Shown here in pieces: positions 36,681 to 44,735 of a stretch of 64,000 nucleotides of DNA (within the stretch, counting starts at the first letter, position 1; each line of letters starts with the position of its first letter). Location of the stretch: positions 1 through 64,000 of the forward strand of contig NZ_NEWD01000006.1 in NCBI RefSeq assembly GCF_002234915.1, read 5' to 3'. Below the pieces are notes generated by a model. The model saw only the letters and a list, made by a program, of their open reading frames with translations, made no database searches and was not told the origin of the DNA. The position numbers and the translations under genes are program-made. The stretch is from Bifidobacterium vansinderenii. GTDB lineage: Bacteria; Actinomycetota; Actinomycetes; Actinomycetales; Bifidobacteriaceae.

Positions 36681-36702
36681 CATGTTGCAGGACTGTAACA
36701 TG
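36681..36702. promoter_or_regulatory. 22-base palindrome upstream of hypD region
   Basis: CATGTTGCAG-GA-CTGTAACATG has 10-bp arms with one mismatch. It lies in the gap between the activase and the small ORF at 36843 and could be the operator of the hypD transcript. It does not match the palindrome seen at prdC and the ABC genes. Confidence 0.45.
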
Positions 36703-36842
36703 AAAGCGTCGCTGGACACACACGGCGACATCGCACCGCGCTATGATGGCGGCAACAGCGCGGGAAACCAAGCAAATTCAATCAATCAACAATCACCGAC
36801 GACCAACAACGGCGGCGACGAACCCACGAAAGGAGGCACATC

Positions 36843-37016
36843 ATGAACGATTCGACGATCCACGAATCCATGAGCGCGCGCTCCTACGTGCGCCCCGAAT
36901 CCGGTCCATGCCACGCGATCATTCGTATTCACGCCAACAGCAGCGTGCTGTATTCGCGCAAGCGCAGCAAGGCCCATCCCGGTGCGCGCAGCGGCGCCGA
37001 AACCATTCTCAAATAA
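36843..37016 (+). CDS. Small ORF, 57 residues, between hypE and hypD
   Basis: An ATG with an excellent ribosome site (AAAGGAGG) opens a 57-codon frame ending at TAA 37014-37016. The peptide is basic and Ser/Arg-rich (ending RSKAHPGARSGAETILK) with no domain or membrane segment that I recognise. The strong ribosome site argues for translation. It may be a small protein of the island or a leader peptide, since a hairpin-containing leader follows before hypD. Confidence 0.5.
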   Translation: MNDSTIHESMSARSYVRPESGPCHAIIRIHANSSVLYSRKRSKAHPGARSGAETILK

Positions 37017-37220
37017 TCTCGCATCGTTCGCGCGCGGAAGCGCGACGATTCCCCAGTCTTTCTCTATCCTTTCATCGGCTGCACCGAACCGCATCATCAC
37101 ATCATCGCGGCGCCATGCCAGCCAAGATTCTCGTCCGTTCCCTTCGCTGTCTGCAGGCATATCATCCGTCATCGTCTGCGGTCAGGAATCCCGGACATTG
37201 CATCGTTCATTCACGGCAAA

Positions 37221-37286
37221 CGCAATGCCGCTCCCGCCCGTACAACAGCACGGCCACACGGCAGCACGGCAGGGACCGGCATTGCG
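37221..37286 (+). promoter_or_regulatory. Leader hairpin before hypD
   Basis: CGCAATGCCG (37221-37230) and CGGCATTGCG (37277-37286) are perfect 10-bp inverted arms about 20 bases before the hypD ribosome site, inside a 303-base stretch without a gene. May shape the leader mRNA. Confidence 0.4.
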
Positions 37287-37319
37287 CAACACACGTCATA
37301 ATCACACGTAAGGATCATC

Positions 37320-39746
37320 ATGACCACTGCAACCATCACGCCGACCGACACCACCACCGGCATCGACTGGAGCGAAAAGCGCGGCTCAACCATGCGCACC
37401 AAGCGTCTGCGCGAGCAAAGCGAGACCACGCATCCGAGCATCTCGCTCGAACGAGCCCTCATCGAAACCGACGTCTACAAGCAGTACGAGGGCAAGGTGC
37501 CCACACCCGTGCTGCGCGGCCTCTTCTTCAAGACGCTCATGGAGCGCCGCACCCTGTACCTGGGCGACGACGAGCTGATCGTGGGCGAGAAGGGCGTGGG
37601 CCCGCAGTCCTCCCCCACGTTCCCCGAACTGTGCTGCCACAGCCTGCAGGACTTCGACAACATGAACAACCGCGAGCACGTGTCGTTCTCCGTCACCGAG
37701 GAGCAGAAGGAGATCCAGCGCGACGTGATCATCCCGTTCTGGAAGGATCGCGCCACGATGACCAAGATGATGAACGCCCTGCCCGAGGAGTGGCACCTGC
37801 TGTTCGAGGGCGGCATGTTCACCGAGTTCATGGCGCAGCGCGGCCCCGGGCACACGGTCGCCGACGGCAAGATCTACCACACCGGATACGCGGACTTCAT
37901 GAAGCGTATCGACGACGAGCTGGCGAAGATCGACTACAACAACGACATGGAGGCCGAGCACAAGGAGAACGAGCTCAAGGGCATGCGATTGGTGTGCGAG
38001 GGCATGATCATCCTCGGCCAGCGTTACGCCGCGCTCGCGCGCGAGAAGGCCGCCGAATGCGACGATCCAGTGCGTCGCGAGGAACTCGAGCAGATCGCCG
38101 AGGTGTGCGACCGCGTGCCCGCTCACGCGCCGCGCACCTTCCGCGAGGCGATCCAGATGTACTGGTTTACGCACATCGGCGTCACCAGCGAGATGAACAA
38201 CTGGGACTCCTACTCCCCCGGCAAGTTCGACCAGCATCTCGAGCCCTTCTACAACAGGGAGATCGCGGCCGGCACGCTCACCCGCGAGCAGGCGCGCGAA
38301 TACCTGGAGTGTCTGTGGGTGAAGTTCAACAACCAGCCGGCGCCGCCGAAGGTGGGCATCACGCTCAAGGAGTCGGCCACCTACACCGACTTCTGCAACT
38401 TCAACACCGGTGCGCTGCGGCCCGACGGCACCTGCGGCGTGAGCGACGTGAGCTACCTGATCCTCGAGGTCATGGACGAGATGAAGCTGCTGCAGCCGAG
38501 TTCGAATGTGCAGATCAGCCGCAAGACCCCGGAGCACTTCCTGCACGAGGCCGTGAAGATCAGCCGCAAGGGCTGGGGCCAGCCGGCGTTCTACAACTCC
38601 GACGCCATCATCCAGGAGCTGCTGAACATGGGCAAGTCGCTCGACGACGCCCGTGAATCCGGCATTGCGTCCGGCTGCGTGGAGACCGGCACCGCGGGCA
38701 AGGAGGCGTATGTGCTCACCGGCTACCTGAACGTGCCGAAGGTGCTCGAACTGGTGATGTACCGTGGCTACGACCACTACACCGGCAAGCAGATCGGCAT
38801 CGACTGCGACGATCCACGTGATTTCACAAGCTTCGACGAGCTCTATGCCGCGTTCGAGAAAGAGCTCAGGTACGTCGCCGACATCAAGGTGGCGGGCAAC
38901 AACTTCATCGAGCGTCTGTTCATGGACACCATGCCCGTGCCGCTGCTGTCCGTGATCACCGACGACTGCATCGCCAAAGCCAAGGACTACAACTGCGGCG
39001 GCGCCCGCTACAACACCAGCTACATCCAGTGCGTGGGCATGGGCACGGTCACCGACTCGCTCACCGTGTTCAAGAAGCAGGTATTCGAGGACAAGCGCTT
39101 CACCATGGACGAGGTGCTCGCCGCATGCGAGGCCGACTTCAAGGGCTACGACGACATGTTCGACCAGGTGTTCAACCACACTCCGAAGTACGGCAACGAC
39201 GACGACTACGCCGACGACGTACTGCGCGAGGTGTCCGGATCCCTGCAGAAGATCGTGGCAGGCCGCCCGACGCCCAAGGGCTCCAAGACCATCGTGGAGT
39301 TCCTGCCAACCACATGCCACGTGTACTTCGGCCAGACCATGATCGCCTCCCCGAACGGCCGCCATGAGCACATCGCGCTGCCCGACGGCATCGCCCCGGA
39401 GAAGGGCGCGGACGTCAACGGCCCGACCGCGGTGATCCGCTCCGCCGCGAAGATGGACCAGCTCAAGACCGGCGGTGCGCTGCTCAACCAGAAGTTCACG
39501 CCGCAGGTGGTGGCTGGTAAGAAAGGCATCCTCGGCATGAGCGCCCTGATCCGCAGCTACTTCGCCATGGACGGCCACCACATCCAGTTCAACGTGATCG
39601 ACCGCGCCACGCTGATCGACGCGCAGAAGCACCCGGAGCAGTACAAGGACCTGATCGTCCGCGTGGCTGGATACTCCGACTACTTCAACAACCTGGACAA
39701 GGCCCTGCAGGACGAGATCATCGCCCGCACCGAACAGTCACTGTGA
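37320..39746 (+). CDS. hypD: trans-4-Hydroxy-L-proline dehydratase (glycyl radical enzyme)
   Basis: An 808-residue glycyl radical enzyme that removes water from trans-4-hydroxy-L-proline to give pyrroline-5-carboxylate. The radical site is RVAGYSDYF with Gly784. The catalytic cysteine and base are in SGCVETG, Cys453 and Glu455. Compared with C. difficile HypD as I recall it, the active-site residues line up with an offset of 18-19: His178, Asp296, Ser352, Phe358, Thr664. This set distinguishes HypD from glycerol, propanediol and choline enzymes. About 20 extra N-terminal residues precede the usual start MRTKRLRE. AAGGA lies before the ATG at 37320. The activase gene lies upstream, prd genes downstream. 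Confidence 0.93.
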   Translation: MTTATITPTDTTTGIDWSEKRGSTMRTKRLREQSETTHPSISLERALIETDVYKQYEGKVPTPVLRGLFFKTLMERRTLYLGDDELIVGEKGVGPQSSPTFPELCCHSLQDFDNMNNREHVSFSVTEEQKEIQRDVIIPFWKDRATMTKMMNALPEEWHLLFEGGMFTEFMAQRGPGHTVADGKIYHTGYADFMKRIDDELAKIDYNNDMEAEHKENELKGMRLVCEGMIILGQRYAALAREKAAECDDPVRREELEQIAEVCDRVPAHAPRTFREAIQMYWFTHIGVTSEMNNWDSYSPGKFDQHLEPFYNREIAAGTLTREQAREYLECLWVKFNNQPAPPKVGITLKESATYTDFCNFNTGALRPDGTCGVSDVSYLILEVMDEMKLLQPSSNVQISRKTPEHFLHEAVKISRKGWGQPAFYNSDAIIQELLNMGKSLDDARESGIASGCVETGTAGKEAYVLTGYLNVPKVLELVMYRGYDHYTGKQIGIDCDDPRDFTSFDELYAAFEKELRYVADIKVAGNNFIERLFMDTMPVPLLSVITDDCIAKAKDYNCGGARYNTSYIQCVGMGTVTDSLTVFKKQVFEDKRFTMDEVLAACEADFKGYDDMFDQVFNHTPKYGNDDDYADDVLREVSGSLQKIVAGRPTPKGSKTIVEFLPTTCHVYFGQTMIASPNGRHEHIALPDGIAPEKGADVNGPTAVIRSAAKMDQLKTGGALLNQKFTPQVVAGKKGILGMSALIRSYFAMDGHHIQFNVIDRATLIDAQKHPEQYKDLIVRVAGYSDYFNNLDKALQDEIIARTEQSL

Positions 39747-39825
39747 TCCTGAGTCGTTGGCATTGGGAACACAGCGCTCCATAACCTGCTTCTAGGTCGT
39801 ATACTTCGCGGATTAAGAGGTCGGG

Positions 39826-39881
39826 AAAGGAAGTGGCGCGGCATCCGAGACACGATCGGAGGCCGCGCCCCTTCTTTTTGG
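39826..39881 (+). terminator. Rho-independent terminator of hypD
   Basis: GAAGTGGCGCGGC...CCGA pairs with TCGG...GCCGCGCCCCTTC, followed by TTTTT, 80 bases past the hypD stop. Confidence 0.85.
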
Positions 39882-40141
39882 GATTTGAACTTCGAAACAC
39901 GAAGGTGCAGCTATCTCCGCCGTTGTCCTGATCGGTTCTAGGCAATGGAGGATTGCTTCCTATGCATTATTCGGCAACATAAAGGACCAGGTGATTGTGC
40001 TTTTTCTTCTCTTCTTGAATCAAGGACCACCCCGACTTCCTCTGTTATGGGTCATACACGGTCAGATGGACCCGATCATGACCTCGAGATATTTCTTTGT
40101 GAACCAACATCAAGAGACATTGCACATAGCTTCATGGCAAT

Positions 40142-40327
40142 CTGCGACTTCTGAAGTGATTTTCGCTCTCTGCAGACACCAAACTCAAACTTCTGAAGTT
40201 TCCCAGAACGATACAGCAAGTAGCGACATTGCAATTGCAGCAAAGCTACCTGCCGTATCGCGTTCTGTTACTTCAGAAGTTTGAGTTTGGTGTCTGCAAA
40301 GGAAAGGAATCACTTCAGAAGTCGCAG
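40142..40327. repeat. Long hairpin element E2
   Basis: Two 83-base arms (40142-40224 and 40245-40327) with high pairing surround a 20-base loop holding TGCAATTGCA. Each arm contains two copies of the palindrome ACTTCTGAAGT separated by CTGCAGACACCAAACTCAAA. The inner GTAGC/GCTAC stem and the TGCAGAC spacer also occur in E1 (33250-33499), but the repeated motif differs. The surrounding 39.88-40.47 kb holds no gene that I can support. Possibly a structured RNA or a mobile repeat. Confidence 0.8.
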
Positions 40328-40471
40328 TTTGCTCGTCGGTCAGCGCCCGGAAAGCCATCAGGATGCCAGAATCGCATGATTCCATGCCAAATAGTCATCC
40401 AGCACAAATGTCGTTCACGCGCCACCTTCGGCAAACTCCGCAATCAGCGTCAGAAAACGACAAAACCGCAC

Positions 40472-41362
40472 TCAGCCCAGTGTCCCATATCTCCATAAGC
40501 GGCCATCAGCCAACCGCTCGGTGCTTCTGCGCGGCACAAGCACAACCTTGGATCCGGTCACCTGCTCTATTCTTGCCGCAATCCTGCAAGCCAGACGCTC
40601 CTGCGCCGCCTCGTCCCGAATGTCCTCATAGAACACGTTGATGATCGTCCATCCCAAATGCTCAAGCATCTCGCGACGGCGGCTATCCGCCTTCCATTGG
40701 CCTCCGTGATGCTCCCCATCATATTCAATGGCGATTCCCCATTGCGGGTAAGCCATATCCAAATAGCAGAATCTCCCCTTCACATCATCTCTGGCAACCG
40801 GATAGTTCACCTCCGGACACGGCAGTCCATAGCGCATCGGTACAAGCCTCGTTCTTGTCTCATATGAGGAATCCGTTCCCTCCCTCGCCAGTCGAAGCGC
40901 CTGCCTGCATTTTCGAATGCCGCGGAATCCCTTGGCCGAGGCAACGGCCCGCTCCAACTCTTCCAAGGTCAGTCTGACCAGCCGCCCATCGCGACGCGTG
41001 AGACTGTCCGCCAGTACGATCAGCTCCTCCAAGGAAAGGATGGATGCGTAATGCATCCACACGTCGGCAAGCGACACGCAGCGAAAGCGCCTATCCACCA
41101 GAACGGTGTCAAAGGGTTGCGCATAACAGTGGAACCGAACGCCGCGTATGTCGCTCCGATTCCGATCGTCACATACCGCCACATGACAGATGGACTTGTT
41201 CAGCCGAACCTCCTTCGGCAATTCGACCGATTGCAGTTCCAGCGAGGTGCACAGGTCGAAGACCAATTCAAGTCCGGTCCGCTGTTGCGCCTCGGCGCAC
41301 ACCTGTGCCCTCTCGTATTTTGCCAGTGTCAGATTCTTCAATGTCAGGGATCCGTCATTCAT
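40472..41362 (-). CDS. DUF559-type protein (Vsr/PD-(D/E)xK-like)
   Basis: A 296-residue protein with an N-terminal region common in Actinobacteria and a C-terminal nuclease-like domain: SSYETRTRLVPMRYGLPCPEVNYPV, LDMAYPQWGIAIEYDGEHHG, then a helix and HLGWTIINVFYEDI. This is the DUF559/Vsr-like fold, with Asp, Glu and a nearby acidic residue in place for metal binding. Function in these bacteria is not established; such genes are often scattered and mobile. It separates hypD from prdF. Confidence 0.7.
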   Translation of the reverse strand: MNDGSLTLKNLTLAKYERAQVCAEAQQRTGLELVFDLCTSLELQSVELPKEVRLNKSICHVAVCDDRNRSDIRGVRFHCYAQPFDTVLVDRRFRCVSLADVWMHYASILSLEELIVLADSLTRRDGRLVRLTLEELERAVASAKGFRGIRKCRQALRLAREGTDSSYETRTRLVPMRYGLPCPEVNYPVARDDVKGRFCYLDMAYPQWGIAIEYDGEHHGGQWKADSRRREMLEHLGWTIINVFYEDIRDEAAQERLACRIAARIEQVTGSKVVLVPRRSTERLADGRLWRYGTLG

Positions 41363-41509
41363 GGCTCCACGCTATTGGTGTTTTCGCCGCCTAGGCAAGC
41401 GCCACGGAGAATGTGGACAAACGTGGGAATCGCCCGCCCCCTCCGCACATGTATCCAGCTACCCCGCCGTTATCGCAGCATGTCCGCCGAACCCACACCC
41501 CGCACCGCC

Positions 41510-42640
41510 TCACACCAGGAAGCCTCGCGGGTAGATGTCGGTGGAGTCGAGTTCGAAGGTGCTCACGCCGGTGATGAAGGCCTTGCCGGTGATCTGCGGC
41601 ACCACGGCCTCATGCCCGGCCACCGTGGTGCGGGAGGCCGCGCATCCGAGGAACTTCGAACCGGTGATCGACTCGAACACGCGGGTCTCCCCGATGCCCA
41701 TCTCCCCCAAGGCCACCAGCGTGGCGAGCTTGGCGCTGGTGCCGGTGCCGCATGGGGAGCGGTCCACCTGACGACCGCCGAACACCACGCCGTTGCGGTA
41801 ATGCCCGGTCTCCACATCGAACTGCCCAAACTCCACCAGGTCCACGCCGCTGATGTCCACCAATGGATGCCGCACGTCGATCTGCTCGCGCGCGGCCCGC
41901 AGGATCGCCATGCCGATGTCGGCGATTTCCTGCGAATGCGCTGCCTCGATGTCGTATCCAAGTCCGAGCGAATCGAAGTCGACGAGTGCGAAGAAGCTGC
42001 CGCCGAACGAGATCGTGGCCTTCACGTCCCGCTCAAGGATGCCGGGCTCGTCCACGTGGATCGTCACGGAGTCCTTGGCCACGAACGCCGGCACGTTGGT
42101 GAGCGTGGCGTTCTGCACCTGATGGTCGCGCACGTGCACGGTCACGGTGATCAGTCCCGCGGGGGTGTCGAGGTGCACGTCGATGTCGTCGTCGGCGATC
42201 TCGGCGAACGACCCGTAGCGCCCGGTCACGAGCCCGGATTCCACAGCGAAGGTGGAGACGCCGATCGACCCGTGCCCGCACATGTTGAGGTAGCCGCCCG
42301 AGTCGGTGAACACCGCTCCGAGGTCGGCGTCCGGCCGGGTGGGCTTGAACAGGATGGCGCCGAACATGTCGCGATGCCCGCGCGGTTCCAGCATGAGGAT
42401 CCTGCGTACGTCGTCGTACCTGTTGATGAGCTTGTCTCGCACCGCGATCGCGCTGGGCTCGGCGTCCACGGTCGAGAGCCCGCTGACCAGGATGCGTGTG
42501 GGCTCGCCCTGCGTGTGCGATTCGACGGTGACGAGCCGCGGACTGTCGCGGAACATGGCGTCGTTGAGCACCGACTGCGCCGCGGCCAGGGTACGCGTAT
42601 GGAAGTTAGATGGGGATTGTATGGTGCCGGCCAGGTTCAT
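41510..42640 (-). CDS. prdF: Proline racemase
   Basis: A 376-residue enzyme of the proline racemase family that converts L-proline to D-proline, the substrate of D-proline reductase. The two catalytic cysteines are present: Cys121 in NMCGHGSIG and Cys297 in DRSPCGTGTSAK. Dehydratase relatives have Thr at the second site, so this is a racemase or epimerase. It is about 40 residues longer than usual because of an N-terminal extension (to about residue 33). The ATG at 42640 follows AAGGAG by about 8 bases; the frame continues upstream but without a start signal. A hydroxyproline 2-epimerase function is the main alternative; the prd neighbours favour PrdF. Confidence 0.88.
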   Translation of the reverse strand: MNLAGTIQSPSNFHTRTLAAAQSVLNDAMFRDSPRLVTVESHTQGEPTRILVSGLSTVDAEPSAIAVRDKLINRYDDVRRILMLEPRGHRDMFGAILFKPTRPDADLGAVFTDSGGYLNMCGHGSIGVSTFAVESGLVTGRYGSFAEIADDDIDVHLDTPAGLITVTVHVRDHQVQNATLTNVPAFVAKDSVTIHVDEPGILERDVKATISFGGSFFALVDFDSLGLGYDIEAAHSQEIADIGMAILRAAREQIDVRHPLVDISGVDLVEFGQFDVETGHYRNGVVFGGRQVDRSPCGTGTSAKLATLVALGEMGIGETRVFESITGSKFLGCAASRTTVAGHEAVVPQITGKAFITGVSTFELDSTDIYPRGFLV

Positions 42641-42711
42641 GGCGCTCTCCTTAGAACCCCGCTCCATTGCGAGGGAAGGATCGATGCGCACGACCATGGC
42701 CGTCACCGGGC

Positions 42712-42751
42712 TGTAAAACCGTAAGACCGTAAAACCGTAAAGACCGTAAGG
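42712..42751. repeat. Short tandem repeat before prdF
   Basis: Four tandem copies of a unit close to ACCGTAAA (8-9 bases) lie in the 140-base gap between the tetR stop and the prdF start. They could change number by slippage and alter prdF expression, or bind a protein. Confidence 0.6.
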
Positions 42752-42780
42752 CCACGACCCGGCGGCCGGACGCCGTTGCC

Positions 42781-43359
42781 TCAGATGCGCCGCACGAACC
42801 GCGACAGCACTTCCGCCACGATCCGCGTGGGCTCCCCCACGAGCGGCTGCGATCCCTGATGCAGGCACCAGTCGTAAAGCATCGATCGTTCCGCCATCGC
42901 ATAGAAGCGGACGATGTCGTGCGTGGAATAGTCCCGCGTGATCTCGCCGCGCTCCTGCCCGCGGGCGAAGAGCCTGCGGTGGATGGCGAAATAGAAGCGG
43001 TCCTGATTCACCAGTGACCGGTCTCCACGCTCGTTGAGCTGCGACGCCAGCTGGGCGCTGAGCAGTTCGACCGGCACATGCTGTTCGATCCATCCGAACA
43101 TCTGCACGTTGAGGTACCGCACCTGGTCGGCCACCGGCCCCTCGGGGTCGAGCGTGGCGTCGAGTTCGCGGTACTTTTCGTCGAACACGTCGCTCAGCGT
43201 CCCCAGCAGCGCCGATTTCCCCTGGAAGTGGTGGTAGAACGTGCCCTTGGCTATGCCGGCCTTGTCGATGATGTCATCGATCGTGGTCTTCTCGTAGCCC
43301 TTCTCCTTGAACAGTTCCCAAGAGGCATCGATGATGCTGCTTCGTGCGTCTCGTACCAT
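42781..43359 (-). CDS. TetR-family regulator of the prd cluster
   Basis: A 192-residue repressor with a TetR helix-turn-helix (TTIDDIIDKAGIAKGTFYHHF, about residues 25-45) and a helical ligand-binding half. It lies between prdB and prdF on the same strand, so the ligand may be proline, hydroxyproline or a product. Clostridia use the sigma-54 activator PrdR instead, so regulation has been rewired here. A GC-rich hairpin upstream (43529-43567) separates it from prdB; it may therefore have its own promoter near 43410. Palindrome-like TAGAACCGTATAGTT lies just before the gene. Confidence 0.8.
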   Translation of the reverse strand: MVRDARSSIIDASWELFKEKGYEKTTIDDIIDKAGIAKGTFYHHFQGKSALLGTLSDVFDEKYRELDATLDPEGPVADQVRYLNVQMFGWIEQHVPVELLSAQLASQLNERGDRSLVNQDRFYFAIHRRLFARGQERGEITRDYSTHDIVRFYAMAERSMLYDWCLHQGSQPLVGEPTRIVAEVLSRFVRRI

Positions 43360-43528
43360 GGACAGGTTCCGCCTTTCGTATCAGGTCCCGTATGGAGAAG
43401 TGACTCCATCATAGAACCGTATAGTTTGGACGTGTTCCGTGCCGTCTGCACGATCGGCGGGGCGATGATTCGGTGATGTGCTGCGATGTTCGGCGATGTT
43501 CGTTCGTGATGATTCGGATCGAGGATAC

Positions 43529-43567
43529 GGCCGGGGCGGCACCGGCTGGTTCCGGCGTCGCCCCGCC
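43529..43567 (-). terminator. GC-rich hairpin between prdB and tetR
   Basis: CCGGGGCGGCACCGG and CCGGCGTCGCCCCG form a long stem with a 6-base loop in the 271-base gap. It lacks a clear T run, so it may dampen rather than end transcription. Confidence 0.5.
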
Positions 43568-43630
43568 CATCGTCCGATCGTCGACTGTGGCGCTCGGCGA
43601 CCGGACGAGTCTGGATCCGTGCGATTGCCG

Positions 43631-44368
43631 TCAGACGTTGTGACGGTACTCGTACGGCAGAGCCTTCATCTGGCCGAAGTGGTCGAACTCCTCCATGGCG
43701 TTGAGCGTGTCCTTGAGGATGCCCATCTGCATCTGGGGGTTGTTCGGCTCGCCGGCGTTGGATCCGATCGGCACGAGCGGCGCGGTGATGCGCGGCGCAC
43801 CCTGCTGGCGTGCGATCGGCGGCAGCGCGGCGATGATGCAGGTGCTCATGCCGGCCGCCTCGCAGCAGCGCAGCACCAGCGTGCAGGAGCGGTGGCAGGT
43901 GCCGCAGCCGCCGGTGGCGAGCACGATGTCGGCGCCTTCGGCCTTGAGCTTCTTGGCGATCTCCGGTCCGGTGACGTGTTCGAACTTGTCGACGTTGCCG
44001 CCGCCGCCCATAAATCCGTAGAACGTGGGCACCAGGGATCCGATGAATCCTTCCTTGACGAGTTCGCGCAGGCGGTCGATCGGCAGCATGGCGTTGACGT
44101 CCTTGTTGATGTCGGAGTTGTCGAAGCCGCCGTGGGTCACCATGAGCTGGTCGGACGGGGTGTCGGACGGGATTTCGCGGTAGCTCCAGTCGCCGGCGGT
44201 GTTGAACGGCGTCTGGTCCTTCTTGTGGATGCCGCCGGAAGTGATGAAGGCGACCTTGCACCGGCTCAGCGGCTTGGTGAGCGGGGTCCAGACCGGCTTG
44301 GGGGTCCACGGCACGTAGATCTCCGACTTGAGTCCCTTGGCCGTGGTCAGTTTGAATGCTGTAGGCAT
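43631..44368 (-). CDS. prdB: D-proline reductase, PrdB subunit (Cys form)
   Basis: A 245-residue subunit of D-proline reductase, which opens the ring of D-proline to 5-aminovalerate. The catalytic stretch is ATGGCGTCHRSC. By analogy with clostridial PrdB and with GrdB (Sec-Gly-Thr-Cys), Cys155 stands where selenocysteine is expected, with Cys158 as its partner. The codon is TGC and there is no internal TGA, so this is a selenium-free form. It partners with the two chains made from PrdA. The start follows AAGGAG by about 7 bases. Confidence in the family is high; the Cys-for-Sec claim depends on alignment. Confidence 0.88.
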   Translation of the reverse strand: MPTAFKLTTAKGLKSEIYVPWTPKPVWTPLTKPLSRCKVAFITSGGIHKKDQTPFNTAGDWSYREIPSDTPSDQLMVTHGGFDNSDINKDVNAMLPIDRLRELVKEGFIGSLVPTFYGFMGGGGNVDKFEHVTGPEIAKKLKAEGADIVLATGGCGTCHRSCTLVLRCCEAAGMSTCIIAALPPIARQQGAPRITAPLVPIGSNAGEPNNPQMQMGILKDTLNAMEEFDHFGQMKALPYEYRHNV

Positions 44369-44491
44369 GATGTGCTCCTTGGTTTCGTGAATTGGCTTGG
44401 TGTTGCGTTGTTCGATGAGGTCATGTGATGATTCGCACGAGGTCCGAATGAAGTCCGACCGAGATCCGATCGATGGAGACGGATGACGGGT

Positions 44492-44680
44492 TCAGATGAC
44501 GTTGACGTAGCTGAGGTAGAACTCGCATTCCTGCCCGACCGCGAGCGGCTTGTCCGCGTAGATGAGCCGCAGCGGCAGCGAGAGCACGCCCATGCGCCCG
44601 TTGACGCCGATGCGCACGCCGACTTCGGTGACTTCCTTGATGACTCCCTTGAGCAGGAGCGGTTTGAGTTCCACCTGCAT
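44492..44680 (-). CDS. Small prd-associated protein, 62 residues
   Basis: A 62-residue strand-rich protein (KGVIKEVTEVGVRIGVNGRMG then a YADKPLAVGQ loop) between prdA and prdB, with AAAGGA upstream of the ATG. It resembles a short conserved family that accompanies proline reductase genes in clostridia (the CBO2463/CBO2479 domain, as I recall). The pattern of a small barrel suggests a binding or maturation factor. Function unknown. Confidence 0.7.
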   Translation of the reverse strand: MQVELKPLLLKGVIKEVTEVGVRIGVNGRMGVLSLPLRLIYADKPLAVGQECEFYLSYVNVI

Positions 44681-44735
44681 GATGCGTCCTTTCCGTGTTC
44701 CTTCCGAGTGATCCGTCGTTCGACCGCCGGCCCGG

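Noticed and set aside
37320-39746. Pyruvate formate-lyase, glycerol/propanediol dehydratase or choline lyase
   Set aside because: The residues equivalent to the HypD hydroxyproline pocket are all kept and the overall text matches HypD; PFL would have two adjacent catalytic cysteines.
40142-40327. CRISPR-like repeats
   Set aside because: The repeated units are inverted and palindromic in one hairpin, with no direct repeat-spacer series and no cas genes.
42641-43093. N-terminal extension of the proline racemase frame
   Set aside because: It runs antisense-like through the tetR region with Arg/Ala-rich nonsense and has no start signal; the ATG at 42640 has one.
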